Positions 21,652 to 29,814 of a DNA stretch of 64,000 nt are shown here, piece after piece. Within the stretch, counting starts at the first letter, position 1; each line of letters opens with the position of its first letter. A program made the position numbers and the translations under genes. Source of the DNA: Phaeacidiphilus oryzae TH49 (GTDB taxonomy: Bacteria > Actinomycetota > Actinomycetes > Streptomycetales > Streptomycetaceae); NCBI RefSeq assembly GCF_000744815.1, contig NZ_JQMQ01000005.1:1000055-1064054 (forward strand), given 5' to 3'. The notes beneath the pieces are model-generated. The model made no database searches. It was given only the letters and a program-made list of their open reading frames with translations, and was not told the DNA's origin.

Positions 21652-22248
21652 TCAGGCCGCGCCGGCGGCGAGGGCGCGGGCAGTACGGATCACCGTCTCG
21701 CGGCGGCGGGCCAGCGCCGCCCGCTCGGTCTCCTCGTCCAGCATCATCCGGCACATGCCGGGCACCGCGAAGTTCCAGGCGATCAGGCCCATCAGGGTGA
21801 AGAGGAGATCCTGCCCCGCGCGGACCCGCCGCTCCTCCGGGAGGCCTTCGCCCACCCCGCCGTCCACCAGGTGCCGGACCTTCTCGCGGAAGGCGCCGCG
21901 GCGCTCCTCCTCGCCCTCGCCGAGGCCGCCGCCGGCCTCGAGCGCCTCCCAGAGCAGCAGCCTGATCAGCTCCGGGTGCTCCTGATACCAGTCGAAGAGC
22001 TGGCCGACCGACTCGGCCACGGCGTCCGGGTCGACCGAGACGGAGACCTGGACCTCCGCCATCTTCGCCCGGAGGACGGCCGCGAAGAGCTGCTCCTTGC
22101 CGCCGAAGTAGAGGTAGATCGCCTGCTTGTTGGCCCGGGCGGCGGTCGCGATCCGCTCCACCCGGGCGCCCGCCAGGCCGTGCTCGGCGAACTCGGCGGC
22201 GGCGGCCTCGAAGATCCGCCGCCGGGTGTCCTCCGCGTCATAGGCCAT
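21652..22248 (-). CDS. TetR-family transcriptional regulator
   Basis: A 198-residue regulator. The N-terminal helix-turn-helix is TRRRIFEAAAAEFAEHGLAGARVERIATAARANKQAIYLYFGGKEQLFAAVL. The C-terminal half is a ligand domain with no recognisable specificity. ATG 22248 was chosen because MAYDAEDTRRR is the usual distance before the first helix; no Shine-Dalgarno is seen and the message may be leaderless (TTTAAT just upstream). It is divergent from the SDR gene, and AACC-type palindromes lie between them, so it probably controls both. Confidence 0.88.
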   Translation of the reverse strand: MAYDAEDTRRRIFEAAAAEFAEHGLAGARVERIATAARANKQAIYLYFGGKEQLFAAVLRAKMAEVQVSVSVDPDAVAESVGQLFDWYQEHPELIRLLLWEALEAGGGLGEGEEERRGAFREKVRHLVDGGVGEGLPEERRVRAGQDLLFTLMGLIAWNFAVPGMCRMMLDEETERAALARRRETVIRTARALAAGAA

Positions 22249-22258
22249 GAGTGAATTA

Positions 22259-22327
22259 AACCATCCGGTTGACTCCGGGAAGGGAAACGGGCACCCTCGG
22301 AGGCGCGAGTAAAACAACCAGCTGGTT
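22259..22327. promoter_or_regulatory. Candidate TetR operators between TetR and SDR genes
   Basis: AACCAGCTGGTT (22316-22327) is a perfect 12-bp palindrome; AACCATCCGGTT (22259-22270) shares the AACC-N4-GGTT form. One lies close to each divergent gene, the usual arrangement for TetR autoregulation and control of a neighbour. Confidence 0.5.
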
Positions 22328-22360
22328 TATTTCGGCTCCGCATCCCCCGAGAGGCCCGCC

Positions 22361-23167
22361 ATGAGCACCCCCGCCGCCGTTCCCGACGCCGTTCCCACCA
22401 CCCTCCCCCTGCCCAGCGCCCTCGCCGGCAGCACCGCCCTCCTGGTCGGCGGCAGCTCCGGGATCGGCCTGGCGGCGGGGCTGCTGCTGCGCTCGGTCGG
22501 CGCCCGGGTCGTGCTGGTCGGCCGCGACCCCGAGCGGCTGAAGGCGGCCGCGGCCCGGGTTCGGGACGCCGGCCCGGCCAAGGCCGCGGACGACGCCGTA
22601 CTGACCGTGGCCGGAGACGGCCAGGACGAGTCCGTCCTCGACGAGGCCTTCGAGCGCGCGGGCCGGATCGACCACATCTACCTCACCGCGGGCAGTCCCA
22701 GCGGCGGCGGCCCGGTGGCCGAACTGTCCCCCGAGAGCGTCGGCGCCACCCTCGGCGACCGCCTGCAGGCCGCCTTCGCCGCGGCCCGGGCGGCGGCGAC
22801 CCGGCTCCCCGCGAGCGGCTCGCTCACCTTCAGCTCGGGAATCCTGGTCGCCAGGCCGTACCCCGGGATGACGGCACCGCTGGCGGCCGCCGGCGCCGTG
22901 GAGACCCTCACCCGGGCCCTCGCCGTCGAGCTCGCCCCCACCAGGCGCCGGGTCAACGCCATCCGCTACGGACGGATCGACACCCCGCTCCTCCGCTCGC
23001 TCCCCGGCCACGGCTCGGACGAGGCGATCGCCGCCGCCGGCTCCTCCGCCCCCCTCGGCCGCTTCGGCACCGCCGAGGAGGCCGCCGCCGCGGCGCTGTT
23101 CCTGATGGCCGACAACTATCTGACCGGCCAGATCATCACCGTCGACGGCGGCGAGACGCTGGCCTGA
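22361..23167 (+). CDS. SDR-family oxidoreductase lacking the usual Tyr-x3-Lys motif
   Basis: A 268-residue Rossmann-fold protein. The cofactor loop VGGSSGIGLAAGLLL and the RVVLVGRDPERL strand, with Arg after the second beta strand, suggest NADP(H). The C-terminal GQIITVDGGETLA is standard. In place of the catalytic Tyr-x3-Lys there is ARPYPGMTAPLAAAGAVETL, so the general base is missing or moved; atypical SDRs of this kind are common in actinomycetes. The first 25 residues are Pro/Val-rich. Divergent from the TetR gene and probably under its control. Substrate unknown. Confidence 0.85.
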   Translation: MSTPAAVPDAVPTTLPLPSALAGSTALLVGGSSGIGLAAGLLLRSVGARVVLVGRDPERLKAAAARVRDAGPAKAADDAVLTVAGDGQDESVLDEAFERAGRIDHIYLTAGSPSGGGPVAELSPESVGATLGDRLQAAFAAARAAATRLPASGSLTFSSGILVARPYPGMTAPLAAAGAVETLTRALAVELAPTRRRVNAIRYGRIDTPLLRSLPGHGSDEAIAAAGSSAPLGRFGTAEEAAAAALFLMADNYLTGQIITVDGGETLA

Positions 23168-23241
23168 GCGAAGCCGCCGGCCGGCTCCGGGCGGTGCGGC
23201 AGAATGCGATCGACGAGACCAGCGCGCGGGAGGGACCCCTG

Positions 23242-23913
23242 ATGGCCGTGATCCACAGCAACACCACTGTGACGCCGGGCAAGTTGGAGCTGCTCACCGC
23301 CTGGCTCCCCTCCCGGGACTGGTACCTGGGCGGCCCCGGGGAACCTGAGCTGGTGAAGGCGGGCGGCTTCCGGCTGGACGACCCCCAGGGCGAGGTCGGG
23401 ATCGAGTTCATGGTGGCCCGCGACTCCTCCGGCGCGGAGCCGACCGACTACCTGGTGCCGCTGACCTATCGCGGTGCGCCGCTGGCCGGGGCCGAGGAGG
23501 CGCTCGTCGGCACCATGGAGCACGGTGTGCTGGGCCCGCGGTGGGCCTACGACGGATGCCACGACCCGGTGCTGGTCGCCGAGTTGGCGGCGCTGATCGA
23601 GGGCCGGGCGGCGGCCCAGGCCCAGGGGGTCAGCCACACCCTGGACCACGAGGTGGTCCGCTCGTACTCCGGACGGGGACTCGCCGCCGCGGACCCGGCG
23701 ACGGCGGCGGCGAAGGCGACGGACAGCCGCGAGGCGACCGAGGTGCCGCTCGCGCCGGGCGTCACCCTTCGGCTGCCGCGGGTCCTGCGACCCGTCGCGG
23801 ACGGCGAGCCGGTCCCGCCGGCGGGGGCGGCCGGCCATGTGGCGGGCGCCTGGCGGGCGCCGGACGGCGGCCGGGTGCGGGGGATCTTCGCCGTCCTGAC
23901 GAGCGGTTCCTAG
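23242..23913 (+). CDS. Maltokinase N-terminal-cap-like protein
   Basis: A 223-residue cytoplasmic protein beginning AVIHSNTTVTPGKLELLTAW. The segments LVKAGGFRLDDPQGEVGIEFMVARD and DYLVPLTYRGAPLAGAEEALVGTMEHGVLG match the cap domain found at the N-terminus of maltokinases (trehalose/maltose to GlgE pathway) and also as a stand-alone protein in Streptomyces. No kinase domain follows. Start ATG 23242, with GGGAGG upstream, was preferred over an earlier ATG at 23194 that has no ribosome binding site. Role as a free domain unknown. Confidence 0.8.
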   Translation: MAVIHSNTTVTPGKLELLTAWLPSRDWYLGGPGEPELVKAGGFRLDDPQGEVGIEFMVARDSSGAEPTDYLVPLTYRGAPLAGAEEALVGTMEHGVLGPRWAYDGCHDPVLVAELAALIEGRAAAQAQGVSHTLDHEVVRSYSGRGLAAADPATAAAKATDSREATEVPLAPGVTLRLPRVLRPVADGEPVPPAGAAGHVAGAWRAPDGGRVRGIFAVLTSGS

Positions 23914-23943
23914 CGGCCGGATTCACGCCTCCTGCGGCCGGGT

Positions 23944-24534
23944 TCACGCCTTCTGGCGGCCGCGGCCGCCGGCCCGGCGGGCGCGGAAGGCGGCGGCCTT
24001 CACCCGGCTCTGGCAGGCGGTGGAGCAGAACTGCCGGGCCGCGTTGCGCGAGGTGTCGACGTAGACCCGGTCGCAGCCCGGCGCCCGGCACACCCCGAGC
24101 CGGGCGGCCAGCTCGCTGCCCACGGCCAGCGCGAGGGCGGTGGCGCAGCCGGCGCTCCACCCCACGCCGACCGAGTCCTCGGCGCCGTGGAAGTGGACCT
24201 GCCACGGTTCGCCGGGCGCCCGGTCCAGCTGCGGCCGGGCGCCGGTCCCGCGCAGCATGCCGTTCAGCGCCTCGGCCGCGTCGTCGTAGCGCTCCTCGTC
24301 CACGGCCTCGAAGACGGCGCGCATCCGCAGTGCCTCGCGGGCCAGGTAGTCGGCGTCCGCGCGGGCGATCGGCCCGGCCGGCCGGCTGGGTTCGGGCAGC
24401 GCGGCGGCGACCGCGGCCGGCAGGTCCGCGCCGCGCGGCGCGCGATAGGGGCGGCCGTGACTGCCGCCGTCGGTCAGCGCGTTGACGAGCGCGGCGGCCG
24501 CGTCCAGCAGCAGCGCCATGTGACTGTCGAACAT
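23944..24534 (-). CDS. CGNR zinc-finger transcriptional regulator
   Basis: A 196-residue protein with the N-terminal ABATE-type stress-response region (MALLLDAAAALVNALTD, then ADYLAREALRMRAVFEAV) and a C-terminal zinc finger, GVCRAPGCDRVYVDTSRNAARQFCSTACQSRVKAAAFRAR, whose Cys residues and SRN-x-R-FCS region define the CGNR family. These are putative DNA-binding regulators. ATG 24534 was chosen; a GTG five codons upstream lies directly on the ribosome binding site. Divergent from an MFS exporter gene with inverted repeats between them, so the exporter is the likely target. Confidence 0.85.
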   Translation of the reverse strand: MFDSHMALLLDAAAALVNALTDGGSHGRPYRAPRGADLPAAVAAALPEPSRPAGPIARADADYLAREALRMRAVFEAVDEERYDDAAEALNGMLRGTGARPQLDRAPGEPWQVHFHGAEDSVGVGWSAGCATALALAVGSELAARLGVCRAPGCDRVYVDTSRNAARQFCSTACQSRVKAAAFRARRAGGRGRQKA

Positions 24535-24538
24535 CACT

Positions 24539-24600
24539 TGACCGGTCACCCCTTCCGGTTCAGACTGGCGTCACCGACGATATCCGATTCGCCGGTGACG
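24539..24600. promoter_or_regulatory. Inverted repeats between CGNR regulator and MFS gene
   Basis: TGACCGGTCA (24539-24548) is a perfect 10-bp palindrome. CGTCACCG (24569-24576) and CGGTGACG (24593-24600) are exact complements 16 bp apart, ending 11 bp before the MFS start. These are the best candidate operator sites in the 77-bp divergent region. Confidence 0.45.
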
Positions 24601-24611
24601 AAGGGGGTCTC

Positions 24612-25853
24612 GTGCAACGCCTGCCGCGCACGGTGTGGCTGCTGGTCCTGGCCCGGGCGGTGAACCGGCTGGGCGCGTTCTCCTTCTCCTTCCTCACCGT
24701 GCTGGCCACCACCGGCTTCGGGGCCAGTGCGGCGACCGCAGGCTGCGTCTCGGCCGGGTTCGGACTGGCCACCATTCCCTCCCGGCTGGCCGGCGGGCGC
24801 CTCGCGGACCGGCTCGGCAGGCGCCGGACGATCGTGCTGGGCCTGGTCGGCTGCGCCCTCGCCCAGCTCGGCATCGCCGCGGCCGGCGGACTGGCCTGGC
24901 TGGCCGTCTTCGCGGTCCTCCTCGGCCTGGCCTTCGAGCTGTACGAGCCGCCCAGTCAAGCGATGATCGCCGACGCGGTGCCGCCCGCCCAGCGCCCCCG
25001 CGCCTTCAGCCTGCTGAGCGCGGCACTGGCCGCGGCCGGCATGGCCGCCGGCCTGATCGCCGCTGCACTGGGCCGCTGGGACCTCCGCCTGCTGTTCGTG
25101 GTCGACGCCGCCACCTGCCTCCTCTGCGCCCTGGTGGTACGCCTGGTGCTGCCCGCCGATACGCCGCGGACGCCGGATTCCGGCCGCCTTCGGCCGGGGC
25201 CGGGGCCGGACCGGCCGCCGTCCGCCGTTCCGGTGGCCGCCTGGCGGGACCGTGCCCTGCTGGCCGTGCTCGCCTCCGGCACCGGCTTCGCCGTGCTCTA
25301 CACCCTGGTGCTGACCGTCCTCCCACTGGTCGTGGCGGACCGCGGGATGCCCCCGGCCGACGCCGGGCTCCTCTTCACCGTCTCGGCGCTGACCACCGTC
25401 GCCGGCCAGCCGCTGCTGCGCCGCGGGCCGCTGCCCGCGCTGTCCGGGCCGCGCGCCCTCGCCCTGGGCTTCACCCTCTTCGCCCTCGGCCTGGCCGGCT
25501 GCGCCCCGGCGCACTCCCCGGCGGCCTTCATCGCACCGACCGTCGCCTGGAGCCTGGGCGACCTCCTGCTGATGGGGCGGCTGTACGCGGCGGCGGCCGA
25601 TCTCGCCCCGCCCGGCGCGACCGGCCGCTACCTGGCCGTCTTCGGCACCAGCTGGGGAGTGGCCGCCGTGGTCGCTCCGCTGGCCGGCACCCAGCTGCTC
25701 CAGCACCTCGGCGCCGCCGCGCTGTGGACCGTGGCGGCCACCGCCGCCCTCCTCCTGGCCGCACTGCAACCACTGCTGGCCCGGGCCACCGCCCGGCAGC
25801 GGCCACCACGGCCGGTCCCGTCCCCGGAGGCCGACGCGGTACCGAACTCCTGA
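24612..25853 (+). CDS. MFS transporter (12 membrane segments)
   Basis: A 413-residue transporter. The motif A loop is GGRLADRLGRRRTIVLG between helices 2 and 3; the central loop (about residues 185-210) is Pro/Gly-rich; and 12 hydrophobic segments can be counted. The fold and ELYEPPSQAMIADAVPPAQRPRAFSL resemble the MDR/EmrD-type exporters. GTG 24612 follows AAGGGGG at four bases. Substrate unknown; probably an efflux pump controlled by the divergent CGNR regulator. Confidence 0.85.
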   Translation: MQRLPRTVWLLVLARAVNRLGAFSFSFLTVLATTGFGASAATAGCVSAGFGLATIPSRLAGGRLADRLGRRRTIVLGLVGCALAQLGIAAAGGLAWLAVFAVLLGLAFELYEPPSQAMIADAVPPAQRPRAFSLLSAALAAAGMAAGLIAAALGRWDLRLLFVVDAATCLLCALVVRLVLPADTPRTPDSGRLRPGPGPDRPPSAVPVAAWRDRALLAVLASGTGFAVLYTLVLTVLPLVVADRGMPPADAGLLFTVSALTTVAGQPLLRRGPLPALSGPRALALGFTLFALGLAGCAPAHSPAAFIAPTVAWSLGDLLLMGRLYAAAADLAPPGATGRYLAVFGTSWGVAAVVAPLAGTQLLQHLGAAALWTVAATAALLLAALQPLLARATARQRPPRPVPSPEADAVPNS

Positions 25854-25973
25854 GCCCGCGTCAGGTCACCGCGCGGCGGCCGTCCGACCGGCCTCGGGCT
25901 TGACCGCGCAGCGGAGGCTGGTGGCGAGCCACGGCCCGCCGTACCGGTAACCCCGGCCCGCCGCCGGAGAGGG

Positions 25974-27239
25974 TCACTGCCCGGTTCGCCCCTGGAGTCT
26001 CGCGGCCGCCGCGCGGATCTGCGGGAGGTCCGCGTACAGGCCACCGCCGGGGCAGAAGGTCCAGCCGCCGTCCCGGTGTCCGGAGACGGTGTTGAAGACC
26101 TTGCTCTGCCCCTTGGGGACCCGCGCCCCGTCGTCCGAGGAGGTGAGGCGGACGGTGCCGCGCGGGTCGATGCCGGCCAGGCCGAGCTTCCAGGCGATCA
26201 GCCTTTCGATGGCCTCCAGCATCGGCTTGGGCACGCTCACGCCCTCAGGGAAGCTGCCGATCGCGGCGATCCCGGCGGTGCCGATGTTGAAGCCCAGGGT
26301 GTGGGCGCCGATCACCGGCCGGGCGACCCCGCCGGGCCGCCCCTCGTAGACGGTGCCGCAGCGGTCCACCAGGAAGTTGTAGCCGATGTCGTCATAGGCC
26401 CGGTCCTTGACGTGGTACTCCTCGATCGACCTGATCACCTCGGGGGTCTGCCGGCAGTCGTAGCCGTTGCCGCTGTCGGTGTGATGGATGAAGATCGCGC
26501 GCACCACGTCCGCGTACTGGATCGGGGTGTCCGGCGGCGGGCTGTCCGGCTGCCAGACCGAGCGCGGCACGATCTGCGGCTCGACCGCCCGGTACGGGCC
26601 CGCGTACGGCCGGCCGCTCGCGCCCGCCGAACCGGCGGTGAGGGTCCCGCTGCCGTCGCCGCCCTGGCCGCCGTCGACCAGCTCAAGACGCAGTCCGGCG
26701 GGCAGCGGCTGCACCGAGGAGGGCAGCGAGGCGGCCAGCGGCGTGCCGTCCTTCACCGGCTGGCGGGCCTGGGAGAGCCGGTCGGGTTCGACGTCCACCT
26801 GCACCCCGTCGGAGGGCCCGACCCACAGCGGCGGGGTGCCGCCGAGCGCGGCGCGCCCGCCGTTGGCGGCGGGGCTCGGGGTGTCCGCGTCGGTGGTGTC
26901 CAGGGTGAGCCAGCCGGACCAGGCGCCGGCCCGGTGGTGGGTGCGCACCCGGACGGTGGCGCCCAGCGGCTCGGTCGCGTCGTTCCAGACCACGCCGACC
27001 ATGGAGAACGGCTTGGTGGTCCGCGGCGCCCCGACCCCCGGGGAGGCCGCGCCGCCCCCTCCGCCGCCGCTGCCCCCTCCCCCGCCGCCGGTCTGCACGT
27101 CCGCGGTCAGCGGCAGGCTGAAGGAACTGCTCGGGTGCGGTACCGCGGAATCGGTCGGCGCGGCGCAGGAGCCGAGCAGGGCCGTGGCGCACAGTGCGGC
27201 TCCGGCCGGCAGGACCACAAGGGCGGGCGTTTTGCGCAT
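25974..27239 (-). CDS. Peptidoglycan recognition protein / N-acetylmuramoyl-L-alanine amidase-like lipoprotein
   Basis: A 421-residue exported protein. The signal peptide ends in LLGSC, a lipobox, so the Cys is probably lipidated. A Gly-rich linker (about 50-65) is followed by a beta-rich N-terminal domain with GWLTLDTTDADTP. The C-terminal PGRP/amidase_2 domain (about 230-421) keeps the zinc ligands: His in AIFIHHTDSGNGYDC, His and Cys in SGHRDGGWTFCPGG, with GYNFLVDRCGTVYEGRPGG and GAHTLGFNIGTAGIAAIG between. Likely a cell-wall hydrolase acting on the stem peptide amide. ATG 27239 lacks a clear ribosome binding site. Confidence 0.88.
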   Translation of the reverse strand: MRKTPALVVLPAGAALCATALLGSCAAPTDSAVPHPSSSFSLPLTADVQTGGGGGGSGGGGGGAASPGVGAPRTTKPFSMVGVVWNDATEPLGATVRVRTHHRAGAWSGWLTLDTTDADTPSPAANGGRAALGGTPPLWVGPSDGVQVDVEPDRLSQARQPVKDGTPLAASLPSSVQPLPAGLRLELVDGGQGGDGSGTLTAGSAGASGRPYAGPYRAVEPQIVPRSVWQPDSPPPDTPIQYADVVRAIFIHHTDSGNGYDCRQTPEVIRSIEEYHVKDRAYDDIGYNFLVDRCGTVYEGRPGGVARPVIGAHTLGFNIGTAGIAAIGSFPEGVSVPKPMLEAIERLIAWKLGLAGIDPRGTVRLTSSDDGARVPKGQSKVFNTVSGHRDGGWTFCPGGGLYADLPQIRAAAARLQGRTGQ

Positions 27240-27407
27240 GATGTCATGATCTGATGACCGGTCCCAGAACCCGGCTGACACGCCGATGCCGCTCGTCCTC
27301 GCAGCCCACCTGGGGAAACACCCCCCAGGCGGAGTAACGTCGGGGCGTCCCCCGACCGGGGCGACGCGAAGTTCGGACGGCCCATGGACGACGTGAAAGG
27401 CGAAAGC

Positions 27408-28268
27408 GTGAGCGATATCGCACGGGTAGGGGTGGTCGGCTGCGGCCTGATGGGGTCCGGCATCGCCGAGGTGTTCGCCCGGTCCGGTCTGGACGTCCGG
27501 ATCTCCGAGGCCGACGGCGAGGCGCTGGAGCTGGGCCGCACCCGGATCACCTCCTCGCTGGACACGGCGCTCCGCCGGGGCAAGATCTCCGAGGCGGAGC
27601 GGGACTCCGCGCTGGAGCGGATGACCTTCACCACCGACCTCGGCGAGTTCGCCGACCGCGACCTGGTGGTCGAGGCGGTCGCGGAGCGCGAGGACATCAA
27701 GACCCAGATCTTCCAGACCCTGGACCAGGTGGTCGAGCGGCGGGACGCGGTCCTCGCCTCCAACACCTCCTCGATCCCGATCGTGAAGCTGGCCTCCGCG
27801 ACGGTGCGCCCGGAGCAGGTACTGGGGCTGCACTTCTTCAATCCGGCGCCGGTCCAGTCGCTGGTCGAGATCGTGCCCACGCTGACCACCTCGGCCGAGA
27901 CCCTGGCCCGCACCGAGGCCTTCGCCCGGGACGCCCTGGGCAAGGACCCGATCCGGGCCCGGGACCGGGCGGGCTTCGTGGTGAACGCCCTGCTGGTGCC
28001 GTACCTGCTGTCGGCGGTGCGGATGTTCGAGTCCGGCGTCGCCACGGCGGAGGACATCGACAAGGGGATGGAGGCCGGCTGCGCCCACCCGATGGGCCCG
28101 CTCCGCCTCTGCGACCTGATCGGTCTGGACACCCTGGTCTCGATCGCCGAGTCGATGTACCACGAGTACAAGGAGCCGCTGTACGCCGCTCCCCCGCTGC
28201 TCCAGCGGATGGTCGACGCGGGGCTGCTGGGCCGGAAGTCCAGCCGGGGGTTCTACCAGTACTCCTGA
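27408..28268 (+). CDS. 3-hydroxybutyryl-CoA / 3-hydroxyacyl-CoA dehydrogenase
   Basis: A 286-residue NAD-dependent enzyme oxidising 3-hydroxyacyl-CoA or reducing acetoacetyl-CoA. RVGVVGCGLMGSGIAEVFARSG is the dinucleotide loop. The catalytic His is in LHFFNPAPVQSLVEIV, with its Glu partner nearby, and NTSSIPI gives the conserved Ser/Asn. The C-terminal domain has the GPLRLCDLIGLDTL block. GTG 27408 (SDIARVG) with GAAAGG at seven bases was chosen over ATG 27384. A strong hairpin follows the stop. No acyl-CoA partner gene is adjacent. Confidence 0.92.
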   Translation: MSDIARVGVVGCGLMGSGIAEVFARSGLDVRISEADGEALELGRTRITSSLDTALRRGKISEAERDSALERMTFTTDLGEFADRDLVVEAVAEREDIKTQIFQTLDQVVERRDAVLASNTSSIPIVKLASATVRPEQVLGLHFFNPAPVQSLVEIVPTLTTSAETLARTEAFARDALGKDPIRARDRAGFVVNALLVPYLLSAVRMFESGVATAEDIDKGMEAGCAHPMGPLRLCDLIGLDTLVSIAESMYHEYKEPLYAAPPLLQRMVDAGLLGRKSSRGFYQYS

Positions 28269-28276
28269 CGCTCCGT

Positions 28277-28312
28277 GAGCGCGGCCGGGCCCGATCGGGT
28301 CCGGCCGCGCTC
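28277..28312 (+). terminator. Strong hairpin terminator after the hydroxyacyl-CoA dehydrogenase
   Basis: GAGCGCGGCCGGGCCCG pairs with GGGTCCGGCCGCGCTC around a 4-base loop with a single mismatch, 9 bp after the stop codon. Confidence 0.8.
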
Positions 28313-28338
28313 GTCTGTCGCGGGTCGGTCCCCCGGGC

Positions 28339-28390
28339 TGTCATGTCTCAGAAATGACAAGTTCATGACTGCGGTCTACCCGCGTAGCGT
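28339..28390 (+). promoter_or_regulatory. Promoter region of the secreted HNH-like gene with an inverted repeat
   Basis: TGTCAT (28339-28344) and ATGACA (28354-28359) form an interrupted palindrome just before TTCATG (28362-28367), a 17-bp spacer and TAGCGT (28385-28390). The -10 is good, the -35 weak. The message would have a leader of about 60 bases. Confidence 0.4.
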
Positions 28391-28458
28391 GGACTCCGGT
28401 TCCATGGCCTGGCCACGTCAAGGGATGCCCCCCTTGCCGGGCCGACCAAGGAGCCCCG

Positions 28459-28986
28459 ATGCGTATCGCCCACCGTGCCCTCGCGTCCGCCGGAACCCTC
28501 GCCCTCACCCTGGGCTGTCTCGTCGTCGGTGCCGCCGGCGGCACCGCCCACGCCGCCACCTGCTCGCAGTCCTACCTGCCGCTGCCCGACCCGGTCTGCA
28601 CGCCGGGCTCGTACAACCCGGACGTCACGCAGGCGACCATAGGGTCGACGATATGCGTGTCGGGCTGGACGACCACCGTGCGTCCGCCGACCACCTACAC
28701 CAACCCCCTCAAGGAGCAGGGGATCACCGACTACGGCTACTCCGACACCAGCATGTCGGACTACGAGGAGGACCACCTCGTGCCGCTTGAGCTCGGCGGT
28801 TCGCCGCGCGATCCGGGGAACCTGTGGCCGGAGCCGCACTACGGCACGCAGACCTCGTACACCAAGGACGGCGTGGAGACGAAGCTGAAGAACGCGGTGT
28901 GCGCCGGGACCATCACGCTGTCGGCGGCGCGGTCCGCGATACGCACCGACTGGACGACCGCGCTCCAGGTCACCGGGGTCGGCTGA
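28459..28986 (+). CDS. Secreted HNH-like protein
   Basis: A 175-residue exported protein. The signal peptide MRIAHRALASAGTLALTLGC ends near AHAATC. The mature part contains EEDHLVPLELGGSPRDPGNLWPEPHY, which has the order of an HNH/ββα-metal nuclease motif (DH, about 16 residues, then N), and several Cys residues that could form disulfides outside the cell. Proteins of this pattern are common in actinomycetes and often annotated as HNH endonucleases, but nuclease activity is inferred from the motif only. ATG 28459 follows AAGGAG at seven bases. Confidence 0.75.
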   Translation: MRIAHRALASAGTLALTLGCLVVGAAGGTAHAATCSQSYLPLPDPVCTPGSYNPDVTQATIGSTICVSGWTTTVRPPTTYTNPLKEQGITDYGYSDTSMSDYEEDHLVPLELGGSPRDPGNLWPEPHYGTQTSYTKDGVETKLKNAVCAGTITLSAARSAIRTDWTTALQVTGVG

Positions 28987-29028
28987 GCCGGCCGGCCGGC
29001 CGGCCGACCGGCCGGCGGGCCGGAGCCG
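28987..29028. terminator. CCGG-repeat hairpin between convergent genes
   Basis: The 42 bp between convergent stops consist largely of repeated CCGGCCGG units that can fold back on themselves in several registers. Likely a bidirectional terminator. Confidence 0.5.
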
Positions 29029-29748
29029 TCAGCCGCGGCCCGGCGGCTCCCCGGGGCCGCCCGGGCGCCGGGGAGCGTGCGGGCGGGGCGGCGGGGGCGG
29101 CGGGACCGGTTGGCCCGCGCCCCACCGGAAGCCCGAGCCGGGGTTCCGGCGGCGGAGATCGGTCACCGTGCGGAGGTAGAGGGCGGCGGCGGCGAAGACC
29201 AGTTGGAGGAGGCCGAAGACCAGCATCAGGGTCTCGCCGGTCTGCAGCCCGTAGCCGCCGTGGTCGGTGGCCAGCACCCCGAAGGCGAACGGGATGATTC
29301 CGGCCGCCGTGGCGATCAGCGGCAGCGAGCCGTCCGCCCGCGCGCCCCGGCTGGGCAGCACTGGGCGGATCGCCGCCAGCCCACCGAGGAAGAGCAGCGC
29401 CGGCACCCAGCCGAGGAGGCCGTGGGCGTTGAAGAAGCTGAGATCGGTGTAGCCGTCAGAGGTGATCGTGGTGAAACCGAGGAAGAGGCAGGCGATCCCC
29501 AGCAGCGCGGTGAGCAGATAGCAGACGTCGGCCAGGCTGACGGTGAGCGGCCCGGCGCCGGGCGTCGAGCCGCCCCAGGGCGACTCCGGCGGCGACTCGG
29601 GCGGCGGGCCCTGCGGAGGCCCGGACGGCGACTCGGACGCCGGGCCGGGCGGCGGGCCGGGCGGCGGGCCCGAGCTTCCGGTAGCGCCGGTGTGACCGGA
29701 GGCCCCGGAGGGCTCCTGCGGCTGCGGCGATTCGTCGGGTGACGACAT
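29029..29748 (-). CDS. Proline-rich integral membrane protein (DUF5336-like)
   Basis: A 239-residue protein. Residues 1-65 are Pro/Ser/Gly-rich and disordered. Four membrane segments follow: LADVCYLLTALLGIACLFLG, then GWVPALLFLGGLAAI, LIATAAGIIPFAFGVLA and LMLVFGLLQLVFAAAALYL. The last 30 residues are again Pro/Arg-rich. The layout recalls the mycobacterial 34-kDa-antigen family (DUF5336), but that match is only by appearance. GTPases and cofactors are absent; function unknown. The gene is divergent from a lipoprotein gene, with a 580-bp repeat-rich spacer between. Confidence 0.7.
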   Translation of the reverse strand: MSSPDESPQPQEPSGASGHTGATGSSGPPPGPPPGPASESPSGPPQGPPPESPPESPWGGSTPGAGPLTVSLADVCYLLTALLGIACLFLGFTTITSDGYTDLSFFNAHGLLGWVPALLFLGGLAAIRPVLPSRGARADGSLPLIATAAGIIPFAFGVLATDHGGYGLQTGETLMLVFGLLQLVFAAAALYLRTVTDLRRRNPGSGFRWGAGQPVPPPPPPRPHAPRRPGGPGEPPGRG

Positions 29749-29814
29749 GGCGTACCTCCCGGGAGCGAGTCGACCACGCGAGCAAGGGGCCCGCCACCGG
29801 GCGCCGTCAGCGGG

